A DNA stretch of 64,000 bases. Source: Paracamarosporium sp. OC-R06-R3 (Eukaryota; Ascomycota; Dothideomycetes; Pleosporales; Didymosphaeriaceae). Shown in pieces: positions 46,149-56,266 of this stretch (position 1 is the stretch's first letter; the number at the start of each line of letters is the position of its first letter). The notes beneath the pieces were generated by a model that saw nothing but the letters and a program-made list of their open reading frames with translations, was not told where the DNA came from and made no database searches. The DNA is taken from NCBI GenBank assembly GCA_019828545.1, contig JACVRA010000148.1:124001-188000 (forward strand), given 5' to 3'. A program made the translations under genes and the position numbers.

Positions 46149-46611
46149 GACGATGCGACAGCCGCGGGCGGGGCGACAATGGCGGCTGAAGTGGTCGACT
46201 GATGGTGCTGCTGGTCGCGGTCACAAAGTTCGAACATCACCTCCGCGGCGAAACTTGTCGCCGGGCTTGGCGTGCATTCACGCCGGCTCACCCTTCACAA
46301 GCCAGGGAGCGTATAATAAAAGTGACGCGGCTTTGATTCTATTTGCTAGTCTTGTTTTCTATTTCAACACATCGACATTCTACAGTCTACAGCCTGTCAT
46401 GGTTGAGGACGTCTCTCCTCGTGTCTGGTAGATTCCTTCCTATCCCGAACACGTCCTGGCGAGCATGTTCGCCCAATGCAGCTTCCATGTGCATCGCTCT
46501 CTATAAATCTGTGGTATTTCTGCATGCAACCATATCTGGCTGAAACGCATACCTCTGCGCTCTCGGCTCGGCGGTGTGGGATTATATTTGCATGTTGCCC
46601 GAATTAGTAGT
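46149..46611. promoter_or_regulatory. 463-bp region between RTR1 and MRP51
   Basis: Holds the 3' end of RTR1 and the promoter of MRP51, both minus strand. No TATA element near the MRP51 start, which fits a housekeeping promoter. Confidence 0.4.
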
Positions 46612-47523
46612 TCACCCCGGCAGATGCTTGTCCCAGTCTTGTTCGTCATCTTCATCTTCATCATCGCTGCCCTTTGCTTGCTCTGCATCCCGTGCAGATT
46701 TTGGCACATGACCCTCAATAGCCATATGCGACTGTCCTGAGCTCTGTTGCGGCAACGAAGGCGGGACGGGCGGGAACTTGGCCACACGCTCCTTGATCTT
46801 GTCTTGTATGAGGTCCTTGTTGGCCTTGCTCAACCGGCCTGGCTTTTCGCCGCGTTCAATAGCAAGATCCGCGAGGGCATCGTCGCGCGCTGCCCATGCT
46901 GCCGCAGCATCCTCCTCTTCTGTGTCTAGTGGCGGTTGTTTCACTTGCTTCTTGAGTCGTAGTGGCAGAGCTATGTGATGTTCTTCGGCGTTGTCCACCA
47001 TGAGCTCGATCTCACTCCCATAGTCACCTTGTCGCAGCCACGCAGGCTCTTCGTTGAGCTGCACCTTGACGAAGAGGGCCCGCCTCGCACAGTCTTCGGA
47101 GCACCACACTTCCAGCTTTTTCCTGTCTACGATCTGCACACCGTTGGATGTCTCTACGAACTGCTTTCTCGCGGTAGACGGCGCCTTGCCCTTGGGCCGC
47201 GGGCACAGCGTGTAGCCGCACTTGCCAGCAATATTGCGCTCCTCGATCAAGGCATCGTAGTCAGAGGGCTGGAAGGGCGTAATAGCCTGGCGGAAGCGCA
47301 GCGCGTCGGAAGCTGACGGACGGGTCGAGTCGGCATCAGGCGACGTGGGAAAGTCCAGGAGGTCCATGACAGAGCGCAAGATGTCGAGCTCGACGCGCTT
47401 GCGCTGTTCCAGGACGTTCGCATGGTGGACCGCGGTCTCGAGGTGGCGCTGGTTGACGGCCCGCGCAGTCGGCGGGGCATTGGCAGCAACCGCCGTCTTC
47501 TTGAGGATCGGTTTGGGCGGCAT
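46612..47523 (-). CDS. RTR1: RNA polymerase II CTD phosphatase Rtr1/RPAP2 homologue, 303 aa
   Basis: The start was set at 47523 (GCCGCCGCCATG, MPPKPILKK); an in-frame ATG at 47565 adds 14 residues. The Rtr1/RPAP2 zinc-binding domain is visible: ITPFQPSDYDALIEERNIAGKCGYTLC (first Cys pair, about residues 82-108), RPKGKAP, then LEVWCSEDCARRALFVKVQL (second Cys pair, about residues 140-160), followed by EPAWLR, giving the C-x4-C...C-x3-C arrangement of the family. Rtr1 removes Ser5 phosphate from the Rpb1 C-terminal domain and aids nuclear import of Pol II. The C-terminus is acidic (DDEDEDDEQDWDKHL). Divergent from BBC1 with a 466-bp shared promoter. Confidence 0.93.
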   Translation of the reverse strand: MPPKPILKKTAVAANAPPTARAVNQRHLETAVHHANVLEQRKRVELDILRSVMDLLDFPTSPDADSTRPSASDALRFRQAITPFQPSDYDALIEERNIAGKCGYTLCPRPKGKAPSTARKQFVETSNGVQIVDRKKLEVWCSEDCARRALFVKVQLNEEPAWLRQGDYGSEIELMVDNAEEHHIALPLRLKKQVKQPPLDTEEEDAAAAWAARDDALADLAIERGEKPGRLSKANKDLIQDKIKERVAKFPPVPPSLPQQSSGQSHMAIEGHVPKSARDAEQAKGSDDEDEDDEQDWDKHLPG

Positions 47524-47989
47524 GGCGGCGGCAAGAATGTGAAGCGTCCGCGTTCGCGTTCGCATACGCAGTCGCTTGGATGACGCTGTGGGCGGCTGAA
47601 GTGGAGCTTGCCGCCAAGGTGCGAGTGCAGGCTAAGGCAGCGCGGGGCGTCTCAATCGTGGCTTTGCATGACGAAGACTCCACCATCACCACCGAGCACA
47701 AGCTCACCACACCTCCCATCCGCCATACAACGCGCCCCCACGCTCCCATGGGCAGCTCCAGCGACTGGTGAGAGCCTCCCCGCAGCCGTGCAGCCCCCGC
47801 AGCGCTTGGCTTGCGTTGCCGTGGTCGGCTAGCGCTTGCATACATCCCACTGACAGCCGCCTGCATCGCAGCCTCTGAACAGCCTCGACACCCCCGCCCG
47901 CCCCCGACCCACGCCAGAGCTTCTCCTGCTACTCTGGGCATCCGCAGACCAGCTTCTCCGCCGCCGCTCCATCCGTGGCCGCCTCCACG
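47524..47989. promoter_or_regulatory. 466-bp divergent promoter, RTR1 / BBC1
   Basis: Between ATGs at 47523 (minus) and 47990 (plus). No clear TATA box. The sequence just upstream of BBC1 is pyrimidine-rich, typical of fungal transcription start regions. Confidence 0.5.
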
Positions 47990-50900
47990 ATGCCGCACTT
48001 CAAGGTCAAGGCCGTGTACGAGTACTCGTCCCCCCACGAAGACGACCTGCACTTTCCGGCCGGCCAGGTCATAACCGTGACAGAGGAGGAGGATGCCGAT
48101 TGGTACGTAGGCGAGTATGTCGACGACAGCGGCACCAAGCACGATGGACTGTTCCCCAAGAACTTCGTCGAGAAGTACGAGCCGGAGCCACCGCCACGGC
48201 CCAACCGAGCATCCAGACACAAGCCATTGGAGCAGCCTGCTGCCCAGCTGGCACCTCCAACGCCTGAGGTACCCCAACAAGAAGCTGCCCAGGTGCCACA
48301 GGAGCAGCCGGAGCCTCCCAAGCCCCAGCCCCCGCCTGTCCAGATTCCCGACCAGACCAAGTCGCAGGCTTCTCCTCTGTCACCAGTCTCGGCGCATAGC
48401 ATCAAGTCCCCGGAGACATCGCACGAGCCTCCACCAGCTCCAAAACCAGCTCCAGCTGAGCAAGCGTCTGCTTTGCCGGCAAAGAAAGCACCACCGCCAA
48501 TTGCTAAAAAAACAGACGCATTTCGTGATCGACTGGCCATGTTCAACCAAGGCACTGCGGCCCCACAGCCGTTCAAGCCTTCTGGAGCGCCGACCAATTT
48601 CGTCAGGAAGCCTTTCGTGGCCCCACCACCGAGCCGCAATGCATATGTTCCTCCGCCTCGTGAAGCTCCGCAAGTGAAGACATACCGCCGTGATGAGGAT
48701 CCCGAGATTGCTGAACGTCAGGCACGGGATCAGGAGAATGCTGAACGTGCAGGCCTTTCTGGTCAAGGTGCCACCGCTGCGAACGAAGCTGAAGAGGAAG
48801 AGCAGCCAAAGGTCATGAGTCTGAAAGAGCGCATGGCTCTCCTTCAAAAGCAACAGCAGGAACAGGCTGAACGTGCAGCTGCGTCCCACAAAGAGAAGCC
48901 AAAAAGGCCTCCGGTGAAGAAGAGGACTGAATCCCACGAGGGTGGAGCGGAGGATCATGATGGAGCCTCCTTGGAGAAAGTGGCGAGCGGTGAACCAAGA
49001 GAACGCGGTTCTATGGATAATGCTCGACCACCACGTTCCTCACATGGCATGAAGTCGCCTGACATTCACGCTCACCGTGAGCTTTTGAGTGACGCCAATG
49101 ATGCCGACCAATCCGGCGCTGGCGAAACTGAAGATGCCGAAGGCACCTCGACAAGTGTTGAGGATGACGATGAGCGCTCTAGGCACAAAGTACCGTCGAG
49201 GGCTCCCACTGCGCCTGTTAAGGAGCCAGACGTCGGAGACGAGCAGGATATCGAGGAAGAGGAGGAAGAGGAGGACGAAGTAGATGCCGAGACCCGGAGA
49301 AAACAGGAGCTTCGAGAGAGAATGGCTCGCTTGGGTGGCGGTTTCAACCCAATGATGCCCGGAATGAACCCTTTTGGTGCCCCGATGGGAGGTTCTTTGC
49401 CACCAAAGAAGAAGAAGGCTCCTGAGAGAAAGTCAACAGAGGACAGCGAGCGATCACCCATCACGCAGCAGCGTGTACCCATGTTTCCCGGCATGTTGCC
49501 TGTCAAGAGTCCTGAATCTGAAAACAAACAGCTTCAGGTAGAAAAAGAGGATGCTGAGTCTCATCCTATCACCAGCTCCCACGCTCCAGAGGAGGTACCA
49601 GATGTTGAAGATGTGACGCCGCAACAGTTGCAGCGAACCCCGACCGCTGAGCAGCCGCCTCCAATCCAATCCGAGAGTAAGTTTTTGCTTCCTCGCAAGC
49701 CTGTTAACAGTACTTGCGTCCACCAGACTTTCAGGCCTTTTCAGTTATCTGCTTCCAAGACCGTCTCAAAGACATATGTCGCTTCTGATGGAGTCTCGGA
49801 ATATATCATGACTGTTAGCGTCTGTAGTATGTCGAAGAGGACTTGCAATACTCGCTTTTTTCCTTTCTGAACATCATATTTACCATTTTCTAGGGCGGCC
49901 GGTACCACCTCCTGTTCCCAGTGGTGAACATGCTGGTGATCGTGCGGCTCCTCCACCTGTGCCTTTGTCGTGTTAGTAATTCTACCCCGAAAGGTACTGA
50001 AAGTATTGACTGGAGATTACAGCTCGACCTTTACCGCCTCATCCTCCGATACGTTCGCCTAGTCCAGGATCCGAGTCCGGAGATGAAATTTCAGACGCAC
50101 CTCCACCTCAGTTGGCTGCATCACCTAAGACACCGTCAGCTCTACCGCCCTCAAAACGGAGCTCTTACCTTGCATCGGATGAGCTGTCTGGAGATTCTCC
50201 TGATAAGCGAGCAATGCCGCCGATTCCAATGGGCAGTCCACCGTTTTCTGCTGCAGGAGCAGGTCGTCCACCCCCGCCCCCGCCGCCAACTGGTGCTCCT
50301 CCATCTCGACAGCACACCATGGATAGTATCGTAAAGAAAGTTGACCGTGAAGGTGAGACGGACTATGAGGGCGATTATGACACTGACATTGCGTCTGGTG
50401 CTACGCACAAGGACGCTTTGAAGTCACATGCCCGGGAACCCAGTGTTGGGGACAGCACCCTAGCTGGTGATGACACACCCGTTCGCTCTCCAACCACGCC
50501 TTCAGCGCCTCCACCATTGCCTCCGTCGGCACCTCGTGCTGTGCCGCCTCCGCCACCACATCAGCCTCCCAGCAGAGCATCCATGGATGCACCTCGGGCA
50601 GCACCACCACTACCTCCGGCTCCGCCGCCAACTCGTGAAGTATATGAAGATGATGAGTATGATCCGTTCAAGTACACCGCGTCACCTCCACGAGCGGCAC
50701 CACCCCCAGCACCTAGAGCTGCACCACCCCTACCGCAAGCTCGCCCACCGCCTCCATCAATGCCCCCGATGCCTCCATCAATCCCACCTGTTCCGCAACA
50801 ACAGGATGTGGAATCAGAAGATGAGGATGATTTGTACGCACCACCTCCGAGAAAGTCCCACGACCGCCCTCCACCACCTCCTCCGCAGGCACCCCCGCAT

Positions 50901-51842
50901 CAGCATGCGCCGTTGCCTCCTCTTGTAGACCGGACAGCGCCCGCACCTCCTCATGAACGTGCTGCTCCACCTCTACCGCCGCCTGAGCCAGCCCAACAGC
51001 CGCGGCCTTCAATGGGTCGAAAGTCTTTGGACGTGAATCGGTCAATGCAGGGTCGCGCTTCGATGGATCAGCCGCGCCCATCAGCGAGCCAGGAATTCAT
51101 TGCAAGCGATCTTGACCTCGGTGCATCGAGCCATTGGTGGACTCAACCGAATATGCCGCCTCCTTCGGTTCAAGGGCGGAAGGATATCCTTTACGAAATG
51201 GATGAGTCCAAATCTGGTAACTCGGTTGAGAAGGCTATTTTTGTTCTATATATGGATTATTCTCAGACCGTTATAACAGCCCGTTTCCAGGCAAACGACG
51301 TGTCAAAAGTCCAGCTCGAACAACGGCATGATCCGCCACCCAGTCGCCTGCGACAAGACCAACTTGAGGCGGCGCATGAGCGGTACGGAATGCGTATCGC
51401 TAAAGATGTCGAATCGAAGCAGAACACCGTTGTTGGGAACGGCACACCGCACGGCTTGATCGACGAGCTTCTCCGTCCGTACAAGGACGCGCTCAAACCC
51501 ATCGGTACGCGTGCCTTCGGCGCGCTCGTGTACGCCAACCTCGCCAACGCGAGCACGCAACAGTACGATGAGATCCGCCCTGGCGACATTGTCAGCCTGC
51601 GCAACGCTCGCTTCCAAGGTAAACATGGCGCCATGCACGCGAAGTATTCGATTGATGTCGGGAAGCCTGACCACGTTGGCGTTGTTGTGGAGTGGGACGG
51701 AAAGAAGCGGAAGGTGAGGGTTTGGGAGCAGGGACGCGAGAGTAAGAAGGTCAAGCCTGAGAGCTTCAGGATGGAGGATCTGCGTTCTGGTGAGGTGAGG
51801 GTCTGGCGCGTCATGGGAAGGAGCTGGGTCGGTTGGAGCTAG
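47990..51842 (+). CDS. BBC1: Bbc1/Mti1-type SH3 actin-patch protein, 1194 aa
   Basis: Three exons: 47990-49676, 49894-49971 and 50023-51842, with introns of 217 and 51 nt; 3585 nt, frame kept. An N-terminal SH3 domain fills about residues 1-68 (KVKAVYEYSS, DDLHFPAGQVITV, WYVGEY, GLFPKNFVE). Then come Pro-rich and Lys/Glu-rich linkers with MSLKERMALLQKQQQEQ helices, polyproline clusters (residues about 590-930), and a conserved globular C-terminus (about 950-1194; GALVYANLANASTQQYDEI and DHVGVVVEWDGKKRKV). This layout is that of yeast Bbc1 (Mti1), which binds type I myosin and Las17/WASP and restrains Arp2/3-driven actin assembly at endocytic patches. The polyproline stretches can bind other SH3 proteins or profilin. 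Confidence 0.9.
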
Positions 51843-52648
51843 AGCTAGGCGAGTAAGATCAGGGCGGTGAAGACAGTGTAGTCATAAGAATCCTTGGCGT
51901 AGTAGTGTATACAAGTTTTGTTCTCCCCTGCCCCCTCTATCGCCACCATCTTGTTCAGAAAAGGGGACGTACACGGCTCTCGATATCTATATTATACACC
52001 CTAGAATATATTCCGCAGCGAGGTTTCTAACGTCGCGGCTTGTCCGGCCGCACACAGCGAGAGACCGTGCCTGCCACAAGGAGCACTTTGTTTTGCGCCC
52101 AGCTCCTCCAATCTCTCCGAAGTCCTTTGCCCGTGCCGCTTTAGCTGTCTTATCGCCACGAGAGTTTATGTTGTTTCGAGTTCAGCTCATGATGAGGAAA
52201 TGCCATGAGGAAATGCCATGAGGAAACGCCATGTCGGCAGCGTGAGTACCGATATTTGAGGGTTGAACAGACACGTGAATGTAGAGCTCCAGGTGTCCGT
52301 ATTGCGTACATGGGGGAAGACGGCGAGTTCAGGGTATGATTTAGGATTAGCTGGACGGGTTTAAGCGTGCGTCAATGGTGGCGGGTTCGAGGCTGGTGGA
52401 ATGGCTCGAGAAGGGGGTAGATGAATTATACCTCGGGCAACATCCTGGGGAGTAGTGTGCAGAGTTAGTATGCAATGCAAGTTGTCCAACAAGAAAATGA
52501 TCCATCGACATCAGATCAACCGTTTGCTACAACTATTGGGCACAAGACGCGGAGAGAGTATGTGGATATATCAATCGAATCGATGATAAACAACAGGCAG
52601 AGCCCAAATAAACCAGTTGATCGTTAATGTCCCTTTTGAAAGTCCGAA
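51843..52648. other. Intergenic, 806 bp, convergent 3' ends
   Basis: Between the stop of BBC1 (plus) and the stop of the small secreted protein (minus). Holds a 13-bp tandem repeat at 52192-52230. No gene recognised. Confidence 0.5.
52192..52230. repeat. 13-bp tandem repeat, three copies
   Basis: ATGAGGAAATGCC repeated three times head to tail, the third copy with one T-to-C change. Confidence 0.9.
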
Positions 52649-52954
52649 TCACTCATGCTGGCAAGCCCCGTTTACACAGCTTATTTTAGGATTTCCCGGT
52701 CCGCATTGCTTCACTCTTTTCCATATCTGGATACTTTGATACTTCGTGCATTGAATCTACAATGGTTCGGGATTAGGTCGTTAGAGTAATACAGTTGTGT
52801 GAGAACATACAATCCATTTCGGAGAGCTTGAATCGCATGCCTTCGCGCCAAGGCTGGCAACGCATAGATTATTGTTAGAAGGAGGAGGAATTGCACTCTG
52901 CACTCCGAGGGAGAATGCAGATATGGTAACCGTGACGAGGGTGCTGAGTTTCAT
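52649..52954 (-). CDS. Small secreted six-cysteine protein, 83 aa
   Basis: Two exons: 52954-52811 and 52756-52649, with a 54-nt intron (GTATGT donor, ACTCTAACG branch, TTGTAG end); both exons are phase 0 (252 nt). The signal peptide is MKLSTLVTVTISAFSLGVQS, with likely cleavage after about residue 20. The mature chain of about 63 residues has six Cys (31, 40, 51, 66, 75, 80) and a Trp in each half, with end motif KQCGPGNPKISCVNGAC. Size, secretion and Cys content are typical of fungal effector candidates; the spacing also recalls small carbohydrate-binding modules. Neither is shown. A TATATA element lies about 130 bp upstream. Confidence 0.75.
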
Positions 52955-53641
52955 TGCTAAGTCTTGATAGTGGTAGATAAGTGTGTTATTATTGGTATTG
53001 TGAGTGAACGGAAGAGAAAAGGCTGTGTGTTGTGTGAAAGGAAAGAGGGGCAATGGAGGGACCAGCGAGCTCTATATATCCCGTGCCGATGGCCAGCTCT
53101 AAATATATTCAAGAGATACGAGAAGTGTCAGGCGGTGTATCGTGAGGTTCTACAGCCAAGCCGCTACACTTCCACTAAGATCGATTCAATACCTCAACTT
53201 CTTTCCCTAACGCAAAATTCTATGCCGCTTAGGCATTCGGGCAATGATATGCTGTGAAAGAATGATTATCTAGAGGTGGAAAATTTTGTAGAGCATTTAC
53301 CGGTGAGAATACGTGACAGATTTCGTATCTCGTATCTCCTCATTTCGAACGCTAGCCTAGTTGAGGAATGAGGATCACTTAATACGAGAGGGATCGGAAG
53401 GAGCACGCACTCCACGGAGCGAACATTAAAACCATGTGCCATAGCCAAGTAAGTACTCTTGGTTACCTCATTCAAAAAAACAATTGATCTCCAAGGATGT
53501 AACGGCTATACAGAATAATCCTTAGGGGATGATTGTACGTTTGTATTGCATTATGGTGGCACAACTAATGTACTTCTAACCAAATAGCATTACGGGTATC
53601 ACAAAAGCTTGCATGGTCTTTCCTGGATCAACACAGGGTAC
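52955..53641. other. Intergenic, 687 bp, with promoter of the small secreted protein
   Basis: Holds the 5' region of the 52954 gene and the 3' flank of the kinase-like gene. No other gene seen. Confidence 0.5.
53083..53092 (-). promoter_or_regulatory. TATA-like element upstream of the small secreted protein
   Basis: GGATATATAG read on the minus strand, about 130 bp before the ATG at 52954; the position fits a TATA box with a short leader. Confidence 0.4.
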
Positions 53642-54475
53642 TCAATGCTTCGGTTGTTCTGACGCAAGCAAGCGCTTTTTGCAGCTCTCGAACCACTTCT
53701 CGATATCCACAACCAATCCAAGGTCAATACGCACATCCACGATTCTACCCTCAGTATGCTGTGCTGCCTTCATCGCAGTTCGTCCACTTAACGTATTACC
53801 TGGCGTATTTGTGCCGTCAAAGTCTCCGATCACCACGCGGCATGTGTCAGGGTCGATGAAGACATTCTCGGGTCGGATGTCACAGTGCACAAGGCCTAAG
53901 CTATGTATGTGTTCCATGCCGAAACGGATTGAGCTGACAATATACTCGACGCTGAGTAGCGGAGGTGGTGCACTTGCGGGCAGTGAAGCCAAACTTTTGA
54001 GGAAATTGGTTTTCTCAACGAGACTCCACAGGTCGATGGGGAAGCGGCGATACACTGTGGCAATGACACGGTTCTTCACATCTGTGATGACCCCGAAATA
54101 CTCACAGATGTTGGGGTGTGGTGCGCTCTGGTACTTCTGTGCAGCCCAAATTTCGCGCTGTTGCGTTCTTTTGATCATCTGCTGGTAAGCTTTGTCTTCA
54201 AAGTTGTCGTAGCGGATAAAATTGTGATACTTGACGAAGACAGTAGGATTGTCAAGAGAACCGTGATATCGTGTCATGTCTGATGTGAGTTGGGTGCAGA
54301 AAGCGTCTGGATCGAGAAGTCCGCACCGAGACAGCTGACTCGGGGGAGTGCTCAGGATTTCCGACTCGGCACGAGTCGAGTACCCCCACCACATCCTCCC
54401 GTCGCTGTCATCTTGCAAGAGGTAACGAGTCTGGCAAGCTGTGGCGCGGTGTGTGTGCACTAAAGAAATGGTCAT
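53642..54475 (-). CDS. Short protein kinase-like protein, 277 aa
   Basis: Single exon starting MTISLVHTHRA. Kinase landmarks are present but short: a possible ATP-anchoring Lys (FVKY, K82), an alpha-C Glu (REIWAAQ, E108), the catalytic loop VHCDIRPENVF (196-206; Asp199, Asn204) and the metal motif IGDFDG (216-221), where DFG reads DFD. A helix-F-like segment (IDLGLVVDIEKWF) ends the protein soon after, so the C-lobe is shortened and there is no glycine-rich loop. Such compact proteins form a fungal kinase-like family of unknown role. Catalysis is possible, as Asp and Asn are kept, but unproven. It lies next to the MDR gene, same strand. Confidence 0.8.
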   Translation of the reverse strand: MTISLVHTHRATACQTRYLLQDDSDGRMWWGYSTRAESEILSTPPSQLSRCGLLDPDAFCTQLTSDMTRYHGSLDNPTVFVKYHNFIRYDNFEDKAYQQMIKRTQQREIWAAQKYQSAPHPNICEYFGVITDVKNRVIATVYRRFPIDLWSLVEKTNFLKSLASLPASAPPPLLSVEYIVSSIRFGMEHIHSLGLVHCDIRPENVFIDPDTCRVVIGDFDGTNTPGNTLSGRTAMKAAQHTEGRIVDVRIDLGLVVDIEKWFESCKKRLLASEQPKH

Positions 54476-54715
54476 CGTCGCGATTAATCTGGCTTGACTG
54501 TTAGAATGTTGATGAAATTGGTATCTAGATCAAAGGGATTAGATTGTAACAGCAAATTGAGCTAAAAGGATTAAGCATTGTGAGGTTCGAAAGCAGCTTG
54601 TATTCTATTGAGCTTGGGTGAAAGCTACAGAACAAAAGCGCTAGTGCGTATAATTGTAAAATTAACACTTCACTATGGAATCTCACAACTACCAGTACAA
54701 TACCAGAATAGCTAA

Positions 54716-55816
54716 CTACAAACTCACAACAACTTTCTTAGCTGAAACGCCTTTCTTTTGCATGTTTAACGCACCCTGAATCGCTTCTAATCCCTCACCT
54801 ACTACTATCGGCTCTGGTATAGCTTTGAAGGTACCATTGGCAAGGGCACTTGGCAGAAATTTGCCATACACGGCCTCTCCCACCGGTGAATGAGCCACTG
54901 AGCCCCACACGAAGCTTGTTTTGATACCTCGCAGCTTGGACTTCACCGTGATTGATATCATCGAGGTAACAAAGCAATATATGATTTGTAGTAGAGCAAA
55001 TCGTTTTGGCTGGGATGGAATCGGGAATGTCGCCATTGCCACATGCCTATCTCCTTCACAGCGGCCCAACACGTCAAGGCAGCGGAAGGCAGAGTTCTCT
55101 CCAATCGCCAAGGCACCGGCAGATGTTTTACCCTTCATAGCATTGACAATCTTGCTGACAACTTCGGGGTCCTTGTAGTCGAAGACTTCGCTGGCGCCCA
55201 GCGACTTCAACAGGTCAAAGTTTCGAGGTGACGATGTCGAGAAGACTTCGTATCCAGCAGCTACCGCGAGTTGAATGGCGTTGCATCCCACACTTGTCGA
55301 ACCACCCCACACAAGAAGAGTCTTGCCGATCCGTTTCGCTTCTAACTGGGGGTATTCAAGCTTCAGCTGATCTTTCTCGAAGAGTCCTGCAGCAGCAGTC
55401 GCGAAACCCAAAGGCAGCACCGACGCTGATTCGAACGACATATCCCCTGGGATTTTTGCTGTGTTTCGCTCTAAAAGGATGGTGTACAGTTGGAAGCCTC
55501 CGTACTCGGCATTGTTGAAGGCCTTGTCCACACTATGTGCTTGGCCTGTGACGCGGTCGCCTACTTTCAGACTAGTAACTTGCTCTCCAACCTCGACTAT
55601 TTCTCCTGCAACATCATTTCCGAAGATAAAGGGGTATTTGATCCAACCGAATGCCATTGCGGTACCCTGAGACTGGACAATCCAATCGATAGGGTTGATC
55701 GCCACGGCTCGATTTCGTACGATTATTTCACTGGGCCCGGGCTTGGGGTATGGCGCTTCTTTGACCTGGAGTTGTTGTTTCGGTCCTAACATCCATGCTG
55801 CGGAATTGGTAGGCAT
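54716..55816 (-). CDS. Zinc-less MDR oxidoreductase (enoyl reductase-like), 366 aa
   Basis: Single exon. GroES-like N-domain with AINPIDWIVQSQ, PFIFGNDVAGEIVEVGEQV and VGDRVTG, then the Rossmann part with LLVWGGSTSVGCNAIQLAVAAGYEV (nucleotide-binding loop) and SSPRNFDLLKSLGASEVFDYKDPEV, typical of NADPH-dependent medium-chain reductases. The catalytic-zinc Cys is absent, as in quinone and trans-acting enoyl reductases. The C-terminal VVGEGLEAIQGALNMQKKGVSAKKVVV closes the fold. Length is normal for the family. Relatives work as stand-alone enzymes or with polyketide synthases, but no synthase is in the window. A TATA-like element lies about 155 bp upstream. Confidence 0.88.
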   Translation of the reverse strand: MPTNSAAWMLGPKQQLQVKEAPYPKPGPSEIIVRNRAVAINPIDWIVQSQGTAMAFGWIKYPFIFGNDVAGEIVEVGEQVTSLKVGDRVTGQAHSVDKAFNNAEYGGFQLYTILLERNTAKIPGDMSFESASVLPLGFATAAAGLFEKDQLKLEYPQLEAKRIGKTLLVWGGSTSVGCNAIQLAVAAGYEVFSTSSPRNFDLLKSLGASEVFDYKDPEVVSKIVNAMKGKTSAGALAIGENSAFRCLDVLGRCEGDRHVAMATFPIPSQPKRFALLQIIYCFVTSMISITVKSKLRGIKTSFVWGSVAHSPVGEAVYGKFLPSALANGTFKAIPEPIVVGEGLEAIQGALNMQKKGVSAKKVVVSL

Positions 55817-56266
55817 GGTAGATGGTGAAATCTTATTGGTTCGATGAAGTTGCGCTAGTGTTCGTGATGGATGAAAAACCCTACTCGTAGGGTATGATGT
55901 TGAAGTACTGGAAAGTGGTAGTTGTTGTCTTGATGAATACTACAGTTGCACATTTGAGTCACGGAGTACTATATATGTTTGAAGGGCATTGCCATGGCTT
56001 CAGGGCATTTGAAGTTCGGGGCTAGAAGCATGGAGGACACGCGGAGGATTGGACCAATCACAATAGAGCGGACGTCCGTCTTGGACCCACTCGTCGTCAT
56101 CTACCACTCCAAGACTCCACGCTTGCACGACAGCGCCGACAACTTGCCAGACTTTCGCGCTTGGTTGCCCCGTTCGGTGAGTCGGAAGAACAATGAATGC
56201 CGGCTCAATCTCGTTATCATCATTGTAATCACGTAAACGAAGCTTATTCGAAATCTGACGCCGAAT
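55817..56266. promoter_or_regulatory. 450-bp divergent promoter, MDR / Zn2Cys6 activator
   Basis: Between ATGs at 55816 (minus) and 56267 (plus). A CTATATATG element at 55969-55977 sits about 155 bp upstream of the MDR start. The shared region could let the adjacent activator control the reductase; this is inference. Confidence 0.45.

Noticed and set aside
47345..47542. Plus-strand frame opposite RTR1, and other frames overlapping BBC1 and MRP51
   Set aside because: Antisense or shifted shadows of well-supported genes.
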